A DNA stretch of 26,357 bases from JAKQIM01 sp964633225 (GCA_964633225.1 CAZWFQ010000052.1:1-26357); one strand, 5' to 3'. Counted from the stretch's first letter, positions 15,128 to 23,733 are shown. The notes: generated by a model not told the origin, from the letters alone. Translations and numbers: made by a program.

Positions 15128-16597
15128 TTAAGGCCGCAGCTCGATCAATTCAATTTGATCTACACAAGGGCTGCCAGCCGTTGTGCGGCATACCACGCCA
15201 GTCAGGCGCAGGGCTGCGCCATCGCCCACCGGTGTGCCATCAGCACAGATGACCCTGAAATCAGCCGGGGGAAGGTCATCCGGCAAGCTGGGCATTTGAT
15301 TGGGGCCGGGCTCGCCTGAAGCCGGGACATCGATGAAGATCGGCAGTGTACGCTCAGGGTCAGCAGGCTCGCCCAGCAGCACAAAGCAAGTCTCGCCGCA
15401 GGCCGTTTGACCAGGCATGCGCAGCACCCCCTCGATGACCACCCGCCGCCCTACCGGGTATTGGCCGACCGTATCAAAAGTCACCGGGATGGGCGGCAAA
15501 AATTGGTGATATGCCCCGCTGGTTGCCAGGTAGATCAGCCCGGCACTGCTTGCCAGGAAGATCAGCGCCAGCAAGATTGTGACCAGGGTGCTTGTAAAAG
15601 GCACCTTCTCAAGCGCAGGGCGCGGGCCGGGCGCAAACTGGCCTTCGACCTGCCGGCGCAATTCCAGCGGGTCTGATAGTCCCACGAAAATATGCGTCTC
15701 CCGGTTGGCCTGGGCCACCAGCAGGCGGCCGAGTTTGAAAGGGCTCGTGGCGTATGTGGCCATAATGGTCACGATCTCAGGCAGCGGGATGTCCACCTTT
15801 TGAGGCAAGAGGCCGCCAAAACGCCCAAGGATGCGCCTGTCAGTCACCACCAACTCACTGAGCAACAGCCCCACCAGCTCAGAAAGCGCCGCCAACATGA
15901 ACAGGAAAGCCACCACAAAGAATACATACAGCCACGGGCGGTAAACCTGGCCCACCGTGGCGCCTGGGCCGTAAGGCAAGATGTTCAAGACCTGCGGCAG
16001 CCAACTGGCAGGCAAAGCATCTAAAAAGCGGTAGCCCAACAGGGTGGCAGTGCCAAACGCCAGGTTCGCCACCACCATGATCAAACCAGCCGGGTGGCGG
16101 CGAGCCCGGTAGATCGGTTGCTCATCCGGCTGTAGCAGGCGTTGGCTGTAGCCCCCCAGGTGCAAGTTGACTGGCTGCCGGGGATTCATTGCCGCGTCTA
16201 ACTGGGCAATCGCCTGCGCATCCGCCGCATCATCAGACAGCGTTTCATCTGGCAGGGAGGCTGAGCGCGCCTCAGACGGCAGAGGGGCATGGTTGGCCCG
16301 CTGGTTTACCATTGAGACGGGGTCTGAGGGCGGCTCGGTTGGCAGGGCATCTGAGGACAGCATAGAAGGCCTGGGCATGGTAGGCGCACTGACCAGTTGG
16401 CTTTCCACCTCACAGCCATCCAATGGCGCATTGCACAAGGGGCAGCGACCGTTTTCAGTAGCTTTCATCAGGCCGTCCCCATTGGGGCACAGGCCGTAAA
16501 CAGTGACCACGAATTGCGTACTGCAAAAACGGCACTGCCGCGCATCAGCCCGGATGATGTTCGAGCAGCGCGGGCAGACCTTGTTTTGTTCGCTCAT
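15128..16597 (-). CDS. Zinc-ribbon membrane protein with a bacterial PH-like domain
   Basis: A 489-residue protein of unknown function. The N-terminus has one complete zinc ribbon (C8, C11, C22, C25) and a second, degenerate one (C37, C52, C55; the expected fourth Cys is N39). A Pro/Ser-rich low-complexity linker spans about 63-140. Two membrane spans at about 170-250 lead into VVTDRRILGRFGGLLPQKVDIP, a signature of bPH_2-type domains (YdbS/YdbT-like). Another span near 335-360 precedes a beta-rich C-terminal domain with paired cysteines (ACGETC). The gene starts within the stop of the DUF4203-like gene (ATGA overlap), and its Shine-Dalgarno GGAGGAG lies inside that gene's Glu/Lys-rich tail. 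It is the last gene of a four-gene membrane unit. Confidence 0.72.
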   Translation of the reverse strand: MSEQNKVCPRCSNIIRADARQCRFCSTQFVVTVYGLCPNGDGLMKATENGRCPLCNAPLDGCEVESQLVSAPTMPRPSMLSSDALPTEPPSDPVSMVNQRANHAPLPSEARSASLPDETLSDDAADAQAIAQLDAAMNPRQPVNLHLGGYSQRLLQPDEQPIYRARRHPAGLIMVVANLAFGTATLLGYRFLDALPASWLPQVLNILPYGPGATVGQVYRPWLYVFFVVAFLFMLAALSELVGLLLSELVVTDRRILGRFGGLLPQKVDIPLPEIVTIMATYATSPFKLGRLLVAQANRETHIFVGLSDPLELRRQVEGQFAPGPRPALEKVPFTSTLVTILLALIFLASSAGLIYLATSGAYHQFLPPIPVTFDTVGQYPVGRRVVIEGVLRMPGQTACGETCFVLLGEPADPERTLPIFIDVPASGEPGPNQMPSLPDDLPPADFRVICADGTPVGDGAALRLTGVVCRTTAGSPCVDQIELIELRP

Positions 16598-17199
16598 GCC
16601 TTCTCCTCCGGCTTGGCCTTTTCCTCAGTCTTTTCTTCCGCTTCTGCTTTCTGGCGTTTTTCCATCCGGTCAGCCGCCAATTGGATGATGATCCCCACGC
16701 AAAGCAAAGCCAAGAAAACGATCGCCGACAGGCCGCTGCGCAGATCAAGCACCCGCGTGACCAGGGTGGCCCCAAACCAAGAGGTGATCCCGATCAATGC
16801 CCAATCAAACAAGGCCGCCATCAAGGCTGTACCGATGATGCCGCCGATAATAAAGACGACCATGCCCAGCGGGCTGCCGCCGACCTGGTCCACGCTTACC
16901 GTGCCCACCTGAATGCCGACCGACTGCGCCAGCACCACCAGCCCATAGCCCCCGGCAAAGAAACCCACCACCACAGCCGCCACTTTCTGCAAAGAGACCG
17001 CCAATAAAGCCCCCACCAACCCGGCGACCACTGCCACAACCACCTGCTGCCATGATGCCGTGGTATGAAAATAAACAGCCGAGATATACAAGCCGGCAAC
17101 CAGGCCGACGACAGCCGAAAGCAGCCAATACAGCTTGCGCCCGGCTACGAGCAGCATGATGCCCAAAAGGGCTAATACTGGGGCAGATTGAAGTTCCAT
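16594..17199 (-). CDS. DUF4203-like (TMEM198-type) multi-spanning membrane protein
   Basis: A 201-residue protein made of about seven closely spaced hydrophobic helices (residues 5-170) with many Gly and Ala, starting MELQSAPVLALLGIMLLVAG. It ends in a highly charged tail rich in Glu and Lys (about 172-201). The pattern matches DUF4203/TMEM198-like proteins, whose biochemical function is not established. A GAGGAG Shine-Dalgarno lies 8 nt before the ATG. It starts 19 nt after the histidine kinase gene and overlaps the zinc-ribbon/bPH gene by 4 nt, so the three should be translated together. The charged tail could contact the kinase or the bPH protein; that is only a suggestion. Confidence 0.72.
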   Translation of the reverse strand: MELQSAPVLALLGIMLLVAGRKLYWLLSAVVGLVAGLYISAVYFHTTASWQQVVVAVVAGLVGALLAVSLQKVAAVVVGFFAGGYGLVVLAQSVGIQVGTVSVDQVGGSPLGMVVFIIGGIIGTALMAALFDWALIGITSWFGATLVTRVLDLRSGLSAIVFLALLCVGIIIQLAADRMEKRQKAEAEEKTEEKAKPEEKA

Positions 17200-17218
17200 A
17201 GAAATTTCTCCTCGCAGG

Positions 17219-19324
17219 CTAGTTTTCTAATGCTGGCCCCTTGCCAGGCTCATCATACACTGGCAGGGTAAAACGGAAGACAGCGCCTTGCCCAGGCTCA
17301 CTCTCTACCCAAATATGCCCACGGTGGGCTTCAACTGCCAGGCGGCAAAATGCCAACCCAAGGCCGCTCCCGCTGCCTTCCACCCGCCCGGTAACAAATT
17401 TATTAAAGACGTGGGCCTTAATATCGCCGGCAATCCCGGGGCCGTTATCGCTGATCGAAACGCACAGCAGATCCCCATCCGGCTCTTGATGCAGCCCCAC
17501 CCGCACCTCGCCGCCGCTGGGCGTGAACTTGATGGCATTGCCGATCAGATTTTGCAGCACCCGGCTGATCACGGTGTGGTCTACGTTGACCAGCGGCAGG
17601 CTATGCAGCAGATCGCTGGACAGGTGAATATCCTTCTCTTTGCTCAACGGGGCTTGCAGCTTCAAAGCCCCAGAGATCAGGTCTGCCAGGTCCACCGGCG
17701 CCGGGTTGATCGGCATCTGCCCGGTTTCCAGGCGGGTGACTTCCAAGATGGCGTCCAGCAAATCCATCATGCGCTCACCACTCTCGCGCGCCACCTTGAA
17801 CAGTGTAACACGTTCCTCTTCGCTGGGCGGGGTGGGCTGGGCCAGCACATCCACCGCAAACAACACATTGCCCAGCGGGTTGCGCAGGTCGTGCACCATG
17901 GTGTGGGCCAGGTCATCGCGCAGCTTCTCCACCTGCTTGCGTTCAGAAATATCTTGCTTGACGGAGATAAAGTAAGCCACCTGGCCCTGGTCATCTCGAA
18001 CGGGGGCAATCGTCTGCCCTTCTGTATAAAGGCTGCCGTCTTTGCGCCGGTTGATCGTTTCGCCTTGCCAGACCTGGCCCGCCAAGACGGTTTGCCACAG
18101 GGCCTGGTAGTAGGCATGATCATGTTTCCCCGATTTGAGCAGACGCGGCGTTTGGTCCTTCAACTCGTCCATGGCATAGCCCGTCAGGCGCGTAAAAGCC
18201 GGGTTGACCCACACAAAGACCCCATTGCGATCGAGGATGGCGATGGCACTGGCGGCAGCCTCCAAGGCAATACTTTGCAAACGCAGTTGTTCTGAGGTGC
18301 GGCGGATCTCGGTAATATCATGCATCACGATCAGGCGGCCAGCCATCACGTCGCCCCGGCTTTGCAAGGTTGTGATGGAAACATCCAGGCTGCGCGTTTC
18401 GCCAACGGATAGGCAGGTATTCACCCGATCGCCACCCTCGCAGCAGCAGGCCAACAGGTGGGGGAAATGGGCCAACGCTGCGGCAGCATCTTGCCCGATC
18501 ACATCTTCGGTCACCTGCAGCATCTCTTGGGCAGCCGGGTTGATGTCTAAGACACGGTCATGTTTATCCAACACCACCACGCCGTCTGCCATCATCTCCA
18601 CGATGGCCTCGCGCGCCACGGGCACCAATTCGAACAAGTGGAACCGGAAAATACCCAGGGAATACAACATGCCGGAGAGGGCAAACGAGAGCGGGGTTGG
18701 GTCGATACCCAGCACCGGGCTGAGACCGCCCAGGTAAAGGGCATTGCCCACCCACGGAATGGCCGCCCCCGCCAGGACGATCGCCGCCTGGCGGCGGTAC
18801 AGCCGGGGATAGCGAAGAATAGACCACACCAGGGCCAGGGTCCCTACCAGGATCAGCAGGTAGCCATAACCGGCAAAACCCCAGAATACCCAGCCGTGCC
18901 CGTAGATCATCTGAGCGCCAGCGTCTGCAGAAACGGGCAAGATCTCAGTCCACAGCCAGCCATGCAGATCATTGGTCCAGGCCGCCAGAACCGTAGCCAG
19001 GGGGATGATCCATATCAACATAGAAAATGGGCGCTTCAGCCAATGGGCCTGGTGCGTATATTCCAGCACGAAGATGAACCAGAATACAGGCAGGCTGGTG
19101 ATGCCAAAATACTGGAACCTGGCCCACAGGATCTTGGCCTCGGGCTGCTGCACGGCCAATTCAAGGCCATTGGCGAAGGACCATACCGCCGCCGCCAGCA
19201 TCAACAGCCCAAAGGAGAGCCCGCCTGCCACCCTCTGCCTGCGCAAAGCTGCCATTGCCATCGCCAATGCAAACAGCGTGGTAAAGAAAGACAGCAGCGC
19301 CAGGTTGGGAACATGCCAGGTCAT
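17219..19324 (-). CDS. 7TM-PAS-PAS membrane sensor histidine kinase
   Basis: A 701-residue kinase. Residues 1-225 form seven membrane helices of the 7TM histidine-kinase N-terminal type. PAS 1 spans about 235-345 and PAS 2 about 346-465, the second ending in the PAC-like QDISERKQVEKL. HisKA carries the phospho-acceptor H478 in HDLRNPLGN. The ATPase has N596 (N box, NLIGNAIKF), D626 (DNGPG) and SGSGLGL at 651-657 (G2 box), so it looks catalytically intact. PAS 1 contains an unusual C293-C294-C295 run and C304. There is no response regulator gene in the window, so its partner must be elsewhere. It sits 23 nt after the ICMT-like gene and 19 nt before the DUF4203-like gene, consistent with one operon. 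Confidence 0.93.
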   Translation of the reverse strand: MTWHVPNLALLSFFTTLFALAMAMAALRRQRVAGGLSFGLLMLAAAVWSFANGLELAVQQPEAKILWARFQYFGITSLPVFWFIFVLEYTHQAHWLKRPFSMLIWIIPLATVLAAWTNDLHGWLWTEILPVSADAGAQMIYGHGWVFWGFAGYGYLLILVGTLALVWSILRYPRLYRRQAAIVLAGAAIPWVGNALYLGGLSPVLGIDPTPLSFALSGMLYSLGIFRFHLFELVPVAREAIVEMMADGVVVLDKHDRVLDINPAAQEMLQVTEDVIGQDAAAALAHFPHLLACCCEGGDRVNTCLSVGETRSLDVSITTLQSRGDVMAGRLIVMHDITEIRRTSEQLRLQSIALEAAASAIAILDRNGVFVWVNPAFTRLTGYAMDELKDQTPRLLKSGKHDHAYYQALWQTVLAGQVWQGETINRRKDGSLYTEGQTIAPVRDDQGQVAYFISVKQDISERKQVEKLRDDLAHTMVHDLRNPLGNVLFAVDVLAQPTPPSEEERVTLFKVARESGERMMDLLDAILEVTRLETGQMPINPAPVDLADLISGALKLQAPLSKEKDIHLSSDLLHSLPLVNVDHTVISRVLQNLIGNAIKFTPSGGEVRVGLHQEPDGDLLCVSISDNGPGIAGDIKAHVFNKFVTGRVEGSGSGLGLAFCRLAVEAHRGHIWVESEPGQGAVFRFTLPVYDEPGKGPALEN

Positions 19325-19347
19325 AGGGGCTTCAAATGATCTTCAAC

Positions 19348-20064
19348 TTACCAGATACCCGGGAACAAGCGCCAGCGCACCAGGCGAGCATAATCGCTAT
19401 AGCCAGGCAGGTCACGCTGCAATATACGGTCTTCGATCACCGTCCGCACCACCATCAGCAGCGCGGCCAAGAGACCCACACCCATGGCCCAGGTTGAGCC
19501 CAGCAGCACGGGCGTACCGATCTCAAACAACGCCGAACCCAGGTAGCCTGGGTGGCGCACGAAAGCATAAGGGCCGCTGCGGATGACCAACTGGCCGCGC
19601 TCTTTTTGGATGCGCAGGACCATCGAGAAGAAGGCATTGGCGACCATGGCCCAGGTGACCAGCCCATAGCCCAGGGCCGAGACCAGGAACCCGGCTGCCA
19701 TCAGCGGCATGCCAAAACTGCCGCTGCCGCCCAGGCGCACCTGCAGGGCAGCAACGATGTACTTGACCAGCACTGCCACCCCATAAACGCTCAGGATAAT
19801 GCTGTCGGCGCGATGAGGCCCCATCTGGCGTTTGGCGCGCTCGGCCAGCAGGCCCGGGCTGCGCGGCATCAACAAAATCGCATTGGCCGCCACCCAGATG
19901 GCATACAGGGCCACCGTCAGCCAGGCGCCAGGCCAATCCCAACGCCCCGAGATGCCAAATAAGAGCGCCGCAATGAAGAAAATGCCAAAGACCTCACGCG
20001 CCAGCCAACGCAGCGCACCCTTGGTTTCAGAAGCAGGTGAAGTGGAAGGTATTGAGTCGGCCAT
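19348..20064 (-). CDS. ICMT/PEMT-like membrane methyltransferase family protein
   Basis: A 238-residue integral membrane protein with about five or six hydrophobic spans. The C-terminal half carries the family signature GPYAFVRHPGYLG (SAM-binding His-Pro region), an ED pair (IEDRIL) and GYSDYARLVRWRLFPGIW at the end, as in isoprenylcysteine carboxyl methyltransferase and phospholipid methyltransferase-like proteins. The substrate in bacteria of this family is usually unknown. AAAGGA lies 9 nt before the ATG, and a TTTACT/TATACT promoter lies just upstream, so this gene probably opens the four-gene unit down to 15128. Confidence 0.85.
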   Translation of the reverse strand: MADSIPSTSPASETKGALRWLAREVFGIFFIAALLFGISGRWDWPGAWLTVALYAIWVAANAILLMPRSPGLLAERAKRQMGPHRADSIILSVYGVAVLVKYIVAALQVRLGGSGSFGMPLMAAGFLVSALGYGLVTWAMVANAFFSMVLRIQKERGQLVIRSGPYAFVRHPGYLGSALFEIGTPVLLGSTWAMGVGLLAALLMVVRTVIEDRILQRDLPGYSDYARLVRWRLFPGIW

Positions 20065-20085
20065 GGTCCATTCCTTTCACACTCA

Positions 20086-20113
20086 AGTATACGTCTTTTT
20101 TGGCTTAAGTAAA
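20086..20113 (-). promoter_or_regulatory. Promoter of the ICMT-kinase-DUF4203-bPH unit
   Basis: On the minus strand, TTTACT (20108-20113), a 16-nt spacer and TATACT (20086-20091) precede the AAAGGA Shine-Dalgarno and the ATG at 20064, giving a leader of roughly 15 nt. Confidence 0.55.
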
Positions 20114-20148
20114 TTGCTTTGTATCTATCCAAAAATCATTTAAAGGGT

Positions 20149-21765
20149 CTAACCGATCAACCGGTAAGCAGAAGTGGCACTGCGCAGGTTCAACCAGGCG
20201 ATGCTGACTGCCAAAGGCAGTGCCGCCCACGCCAACCCTGCAACCAGCCCGCCCGCCATATTGGCCCAGGCCATCAGGCCCAAAGGCGCCAGCACAGACG
20301 CAACACCCTGGACGGCACCCCAAATATTGACCTGCGGCACGTTCTCTTCTGCAATGCTGGGCGACATCAATGCCCGCCCTTGCGAGCGGCGCAGGATGTC
20401 ATAGGCGCCCGCCAGGGCCGCACTGGCGGCCAGGAATGGCAGCAGGGCAGCCGCGAATAACCCGCCAGCCAGGGGCACCCCAATCAGGCGCAGCGCGCCC
20501 CAACCCAGCACAACCGCCAGGCACACCGGCTGGCACAGCTCAGCCCACAGCAGCCCCGCCGCTGAGAGCGGCAAGCTGCGCAACACCCACCAGCGTGCCA
20601 GGTCGCTGCGCAGGCGGTGCGAGGCCAGCCCGCCCAGGGTCACCGCCCATATGCCTGCCAGCACCAACTGCACCAACCAGCCCAAGGGCCAGAACATGCC
20701 CACGCTCAGGGCAAACAACCACAACCAGGGCAAAACCTGCCCCGGCACAAAAGCGCGCCAGCTTTGCAAGAGGTCTTTTTGCAACAAGGCCCAAGCCCCC
20801 GGCCAGCGCAGCAGACCGCTGGGGGCATGCGCCCCCCCTAGGCGTTGGCGCAGCAAGATGGTCTCTGCCAGGTCGAAGTTTGAGTAGCGGCGCGCCTGTT
20901 GCACCGCGGCCCCACGGCTGGTCTCTTGGGCGGCCTGGCTCAGGTTGATGGCTGGGGAGACCACCGCCAGGAAAGCCAGCCCACCCGCCAACAACAGCAG
21001 GCTGAGGGCCAACCCGGCAGCCCAGTTAATGCCGCCAACGCCAAAAGCTGCCTGGAGCGGAAAAAACAACGGGGAACACACCGCCTGCCACAGCCCAGGC
21101 AGCCGCTGGTCTGCTGCCCAGGCGGCAGCCAACAACGCAACCAGCCCCAGCACAGCCGGGCGCAGCCAGGGCTGCTGCTTGCCACGCAGGCGCAGGGCCC
21201 CAACCCCCCAGGCGGCTGCCAGCAGTGCAGCCTGTAAGGCCAGCACAATGCTCAAGGCGCGCAGGCTGTTCACCACATACTGGATCAAAAAACCAGCCCG
21301 CTCGTGCCCAACCTGGATCTCTGCCAGGGCAAAGGCCAAGACGACCGCCCCGGCGGCAAAGGGCAACAGTGCGCCGGCGAAATAGGAGAAATACAACGCC
21401 AGCCCCACCCGCCGGCGGTTGACAGGTGTCTGGCAGATCAAGAAAGCATCTTCTTCGGTAAACACAAAAGGGCTGCGCCGGGCCGCATTCCATAACTCGA
21501 GCAACGCCCAGGCCGCCAGCCCAATCAGCACCAGGTTGACACTCCAAGGCGCCGGCTCGATGGGCAGGCGCACCAGCCACTCAGCCAGCGTTTGGCCCAG
21601 CAGGGCAAATACTGCCACCACCCACACCAGCCAGAAAAAGACGAAGTACGCCAGGTACATCCGGTTGGAGGCCGAGCGATCGCGCAAGTTATAACCCAGG
21701 GCCGAAAGCCAGTATGCCAGGCGCGTGACCAAACGGCGCCGGTAAAGCATGAAAACAGGTTCCAT
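20149..21765 (-). CDS. ABC-2-type exporter permease, partner of the EcsA-like ATPase
   Basis: A 538-residue, strongly hydrophobic protein with a dozen or so membrane spans. The ATG at 21765 (MEPVFMLYRRRL) lies 4 nt after the ATPase stop. The frame is open further upstream to 21978, but that stretch is the antisense-free shadow of the ATPase gene in another frame and has no membrane pattern. The arginine-rich N-terminus followed by a long hydrophobic run resembles EcsB/ABC-2 permeases, but the protein is longer than typical EcsB and the similarity is weak. The substrate is unknown. There is no strong terminator after the stop; the ICMT promoter follows within 84 bp. Confidence 0.72.
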   Translation of the reverse strand: MEPVFMLYRRRLVTRLAYWLSALGYNLRDRSASNRMYLAYFVFFWLVWVVAVFALLGQTLAEWLVRLPIEPAPWSVNLVLIGLAAWALLELWNAARRSPFVFTEEDAFLICQTPVNRRRVGLALYFSYFAGALLPFAAGAVVLAFALAEIQVGHERAGFLIQYVVNSLRALSIVLALQAALLAAAWGVGALRLRGKQQPWLRPAVLGLVALLAAAWAADQRLPGLWQAVCSPLFFPLQAAFGVGGINWAAGLALSLLLLAGGLAFLAVVSPAINLSQAAQETSRGAAVQQARRYSNFDLAETILLRQRLGGAHAPSGLLRWPGAWALLQKDLLQSWRAFVPGQVLPWLWLFALSVGMFWPLGWLVQLVLAGIWAVTLGGLASHRLRSDLARWWVLRSLPLSAAGLLWAELCQPVCLAVVLGWGALRLIGVPLAGGLFAAALLPFLAASAALAGAYDILRRSQGRALMSPSIAEENVPQVNIWGAVQGVASVLAPLGLMAWANMAGGLVAGLAWAALPLAVSIAWLNLRSATSAYRLIG

Positions 21766-21769
21766 AGGC

Positions 21770-22417
21770 TCAGCCAGCGGCCAGGCAGCCCTTCTCGATC
21801 CGGTAGACATGATCGGCCAGGCCCTGCTTGATATCGGGATCGTGGGTAGAAAGCAGGATGGCTGCACCTTGCTGGCGCAGTTCTTGCAGGTGCTGCAGCA
21901 GCAGTTGGCTGCTTTCAGCATCCATGGCTGAGGTGGGCTCATCGAGCAGCAGCACCTTGAAGGGGCGGATGAGGGCAAACAGCATACCCAGCTTCAGGCT
22001 CATGCCGCGTGAAAACAGGTGCGGAAACAGGTCACGCGCCTCCCACAGGCCAAAGGCCTTTAACAGCTTTTCAGCCCGCGCCTCAAAGCCTGCCTCGGCG
22101 CCATGGGCCAATGCCAGGAAGCGCAAATGCTCCCAGGCGGTCAGCTCAATATAAAAACGCGGCACATCGGGGACAAAAGCCAGGGCCTGGCGCGCAGACT
22201 GGTCTTGGGTGAAGAGGTCAAACCCATCCACCCTCACCTGGCCCATAGTGGGGCGCAGCAAACCGCTCAGGCACAACAAAAAAGTAGATTTGCCCGAGCC
22301 ATTGGGGCCTTCAATGACTGCCACCTGGCCCGCATCCAGGCTGAAATCGAGGGGCGCCAGGGCCTGGAAGGAGCCATAGGCATGAGAAAGGTTAATTGCT
22401 TCGAGGATAGGGGACAT
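21770..22417 (-). CDS. ABC transporter ATPase, EcsA-like
   Basis: A 215-residue nucleotide-binding subunit. The start at 22417 (MSPILEAINLSHAYG) is chosen because a consensus promoter ends 7 nt upstream; the frame continues to 22453 without family sequence. Walker A GPNGSGKS is at 37-44, the signature FSRGMSLKLG at 135-144, Walker B LLLDEP at 156-161 and the switch His at H192 (STHD). The Q-loop position reads VPDVPRFY, with Asp in place of Gln, and the signature is of the S-x-GM-x-x-KL form. Both are features of the EcsA/YtrB-like exporter ATPases rather than of LSGGQ-type importers. It pairs with the permease gene 4 nt downstream. Export or membrane-homeostasis function is inferred from family only. 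Confidence 0.9.
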   Translation of the reverse strand: MSPILEAINLSHAYGSFQALAPLDFSLDAGQVAVIEGPNGSGKSTFLLCLSGLLRPTMGQVRVDGFDLFTQDQSARQALAFVPDVPRFYIELTAWEHLRFLALAHGAEAGFEARAEKLLKAFGLWEARDLFPHLFSRGMSLKLGMLFALIRPFKVLLLDEPTSAMDAESSQLLLQHLQELRQQGAAILLSTHDPDIKQGLADHVYRIEKGCLAAG

Positions 22418-22424
22418 ACCCTTG

Positions 22425-22453
22425 ACTATACCCGCATCCCATCCGAAAGTCAA
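22425..22453 (-). promoter_or_regulatory. Consensus promoter of the ABC transporter operon, predicted leaderless
   Basis: On the minus strand, TTGACT (22448-22453), exactly 17 nt, then TATAGT (22425-22430). Only 7 nt separate the -10 from the ATG at 22417, so the transcript should begin at the start codon. Confidence 0.75.
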
Positions 22454-22467
22454 CGGAATTCAGCCCC

Positions 22468-22944
22468 TTAGACCCCAAAGGCCCCCAGCTCGATTCCCGC
22501 CAGGGCCTGGCGCAGGTCAGCCGCCTTCAGGATGACCGCCAGGCCGCGCATCCCTGAGCCAAGCGACAGTTCTTCTTCATTAAATACATCCTGGTCGGCC
22601 AGCAAACGCAGCGGACTCGGCAGGCCCAGGGGCGCAACCGCCCCCAGCGGGTAACCCGTCACCGCCAGCACCTCGGCCTCAGAGGCCATGCTCATGCGCG
22701 CCGTGCCCAGGTGACGGCGCAGGGCCGGCCAGGATAGCTGGCGCGGGCCCGCCACCAGCACCATCACAAACTCCTGCGGCGCTAAGCGGAAGAGAATGCT
22801 GCGCACCACCTGCCCAGGACGCTGGCCGCGCTCTTCGGCAGCCTGCTCCACCGAGTGCGGCGGCCCGGCATGGCGGAACAGGCGGTATGGGATGCCCAGC
22901 GCATCCAGAGCCTGCGTGACGGGGGTTGACTCAGCTGCCGCCAT
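22468..22944 (-). CDS. YbaK/EbsC-family aminoacyl-tRNA deacylase
   Basis: A 158-residue single-domain protein of the YbaK/ProX superfamily, which hydrolyses mischarged aminoacyl-tRNAs (for example Cys-tRNA-Pro). The family pattern is visible: an N-terminal LDALGIPYRLFRHAG, the central RSILFRLAPQEFVMVLVAG strand region and a C-terminal GSGMRGLAVILKAADL, where the GSGMRG loop is typical. The usual catalytic Lys position is not certain from inspection (the RSILFR segment has Arg where YbaK has Lys). It begins 3 nt before the stop of the methyltransferase gene's following codons, so the two are probably co-translated. The specificity cannot be assigned. Confidence 0.82.
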   Translation of the reverse strand: MAAAESTPVTQALDALGIPYRLFRHAGPPHSVEQAAEERGQRPGQVVRSILFRLAPQEFVMVLVAGPRQLSWPALRRHLGTARMSMASEAEVLAVTGYPLGAVAPLGLPSPLRLLADQDVFNEEELSLGSGMRGLAVILKAADLRQALAGIELGAFGV

Positions 22945-22947
22945 CGG

Positions 22948-23709
22948 TCAGGCCAGAGAAGGCCGGCGCGCTTCGATCAACACACGGTGACCGTGGGTTA
23001 CCAGGCAGCCCTCGCGCTGGATCTGCTGGTGCAGGGCATACAGCTTTGGACGGTATTTCTCAATCGAGAAATCGGCGATCTGCCACTGGATGATGCGCAG
23101 GTAGAAGACGACCGCCCCAATGTCATAGAAACGTTCTTCGTGAAAGGCCTCTTGGCTGGTGAGGATCTCAAGGCCGCCTGCCTTGAGCTCTGTGGTCATG
23201 GCCTCCAGCGTCCAATGGCTGTATTCATATTTTGGCTGGTCTTGCAGCAGCTCGTTCAGGCGGAAGTTATCTTGCCCGCCCACCTGCTGGGTCAAGAACA
23301 GCCCGCCAGGGCGCAGGATGCGGAAAAGCTCGCGCCCACTGAAAGACCCGTGGCGGTTGGCCACCAGGTCAAAACGGGCCTCCGGAAAGGGCAGGGGCTG
23401 GTCTGAGATGGCATCCACCACGTGCACCCCCAGCGGGCCCAGCCGCTGGCGCGCCACCGGGATGTTGGGCACGTAGCTCTCGGTGGCCCAGGTATCGGGC
23501 GGCAGCGGGGCCAGCGAAGCCAGCAGTTCGCCGCCGCCGGTGTCCATATCCAACAGCGCCTCAACGCCCGGCACGCGCTGGCGCAGCAGGGCCGTATAAT
23601 CCCAGGGTGGCTTCTGGCTGACCCAGCGCTCACCCACAGCCGAAAAATCCCAACCTGCAAAAGCCAACTGCAAGCCATCTTCAATCAGTCGGTCAAACTC
23701 TTCTGTCAT
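22948..23709 (-). CDS. Class I SAM-dependent methyltransferase, substrate unknown
   Basis: A 253-residue Rossmann-fold methyltransferase. Motif I is LLDMDTGGGELL (about 53-64), followed by an acidic strand region (TESYVPN), then FDLVANRHGSF as motif IV and the LRPGGLFLTQQVGG post-motif typical of this superfamily. It starts at an ATG with an AGGAAA Shine-Dalgarno 4 nt upstream. The YbaK-type gene follows with a 3-nt gap, suggesting a two-gene unit. A hairpin in the upstream spacer separates it from the transglycosylase gene. Confidence 0.88.
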   Translation of the reverse strand: MTEEFDRLIEDGLQLAFAGWDFSAVGERWVSQKPPWDYTALLRQRVPGVEALLDMDTGGGELLASLAPLPPDTWATESYVPNIPVARQRLGPLGVHVVDAISDQPLPFPEARFDLVANRHGSFSGRELFRILRPGGLFLTQQVGGQDNFRLNELLQDQPKYEYSHWTLEAMTTELKAGGLEILTSQEAFHEERFYDIGAVVFYLRIIQWQIADFSIEKYRPKLYALHQQIQREGCLVTHGHRVLIEARRPSLA

Positions 23710-23733
23710 GGTTTCCTCATCGATATTGAGATG

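Noticed and set aside
23595..23602. GTATAATCC on the plus strand inside the methyltransferase gene
   Set aside because: Antisense to coding sequence with no following gene; considered a chance match.
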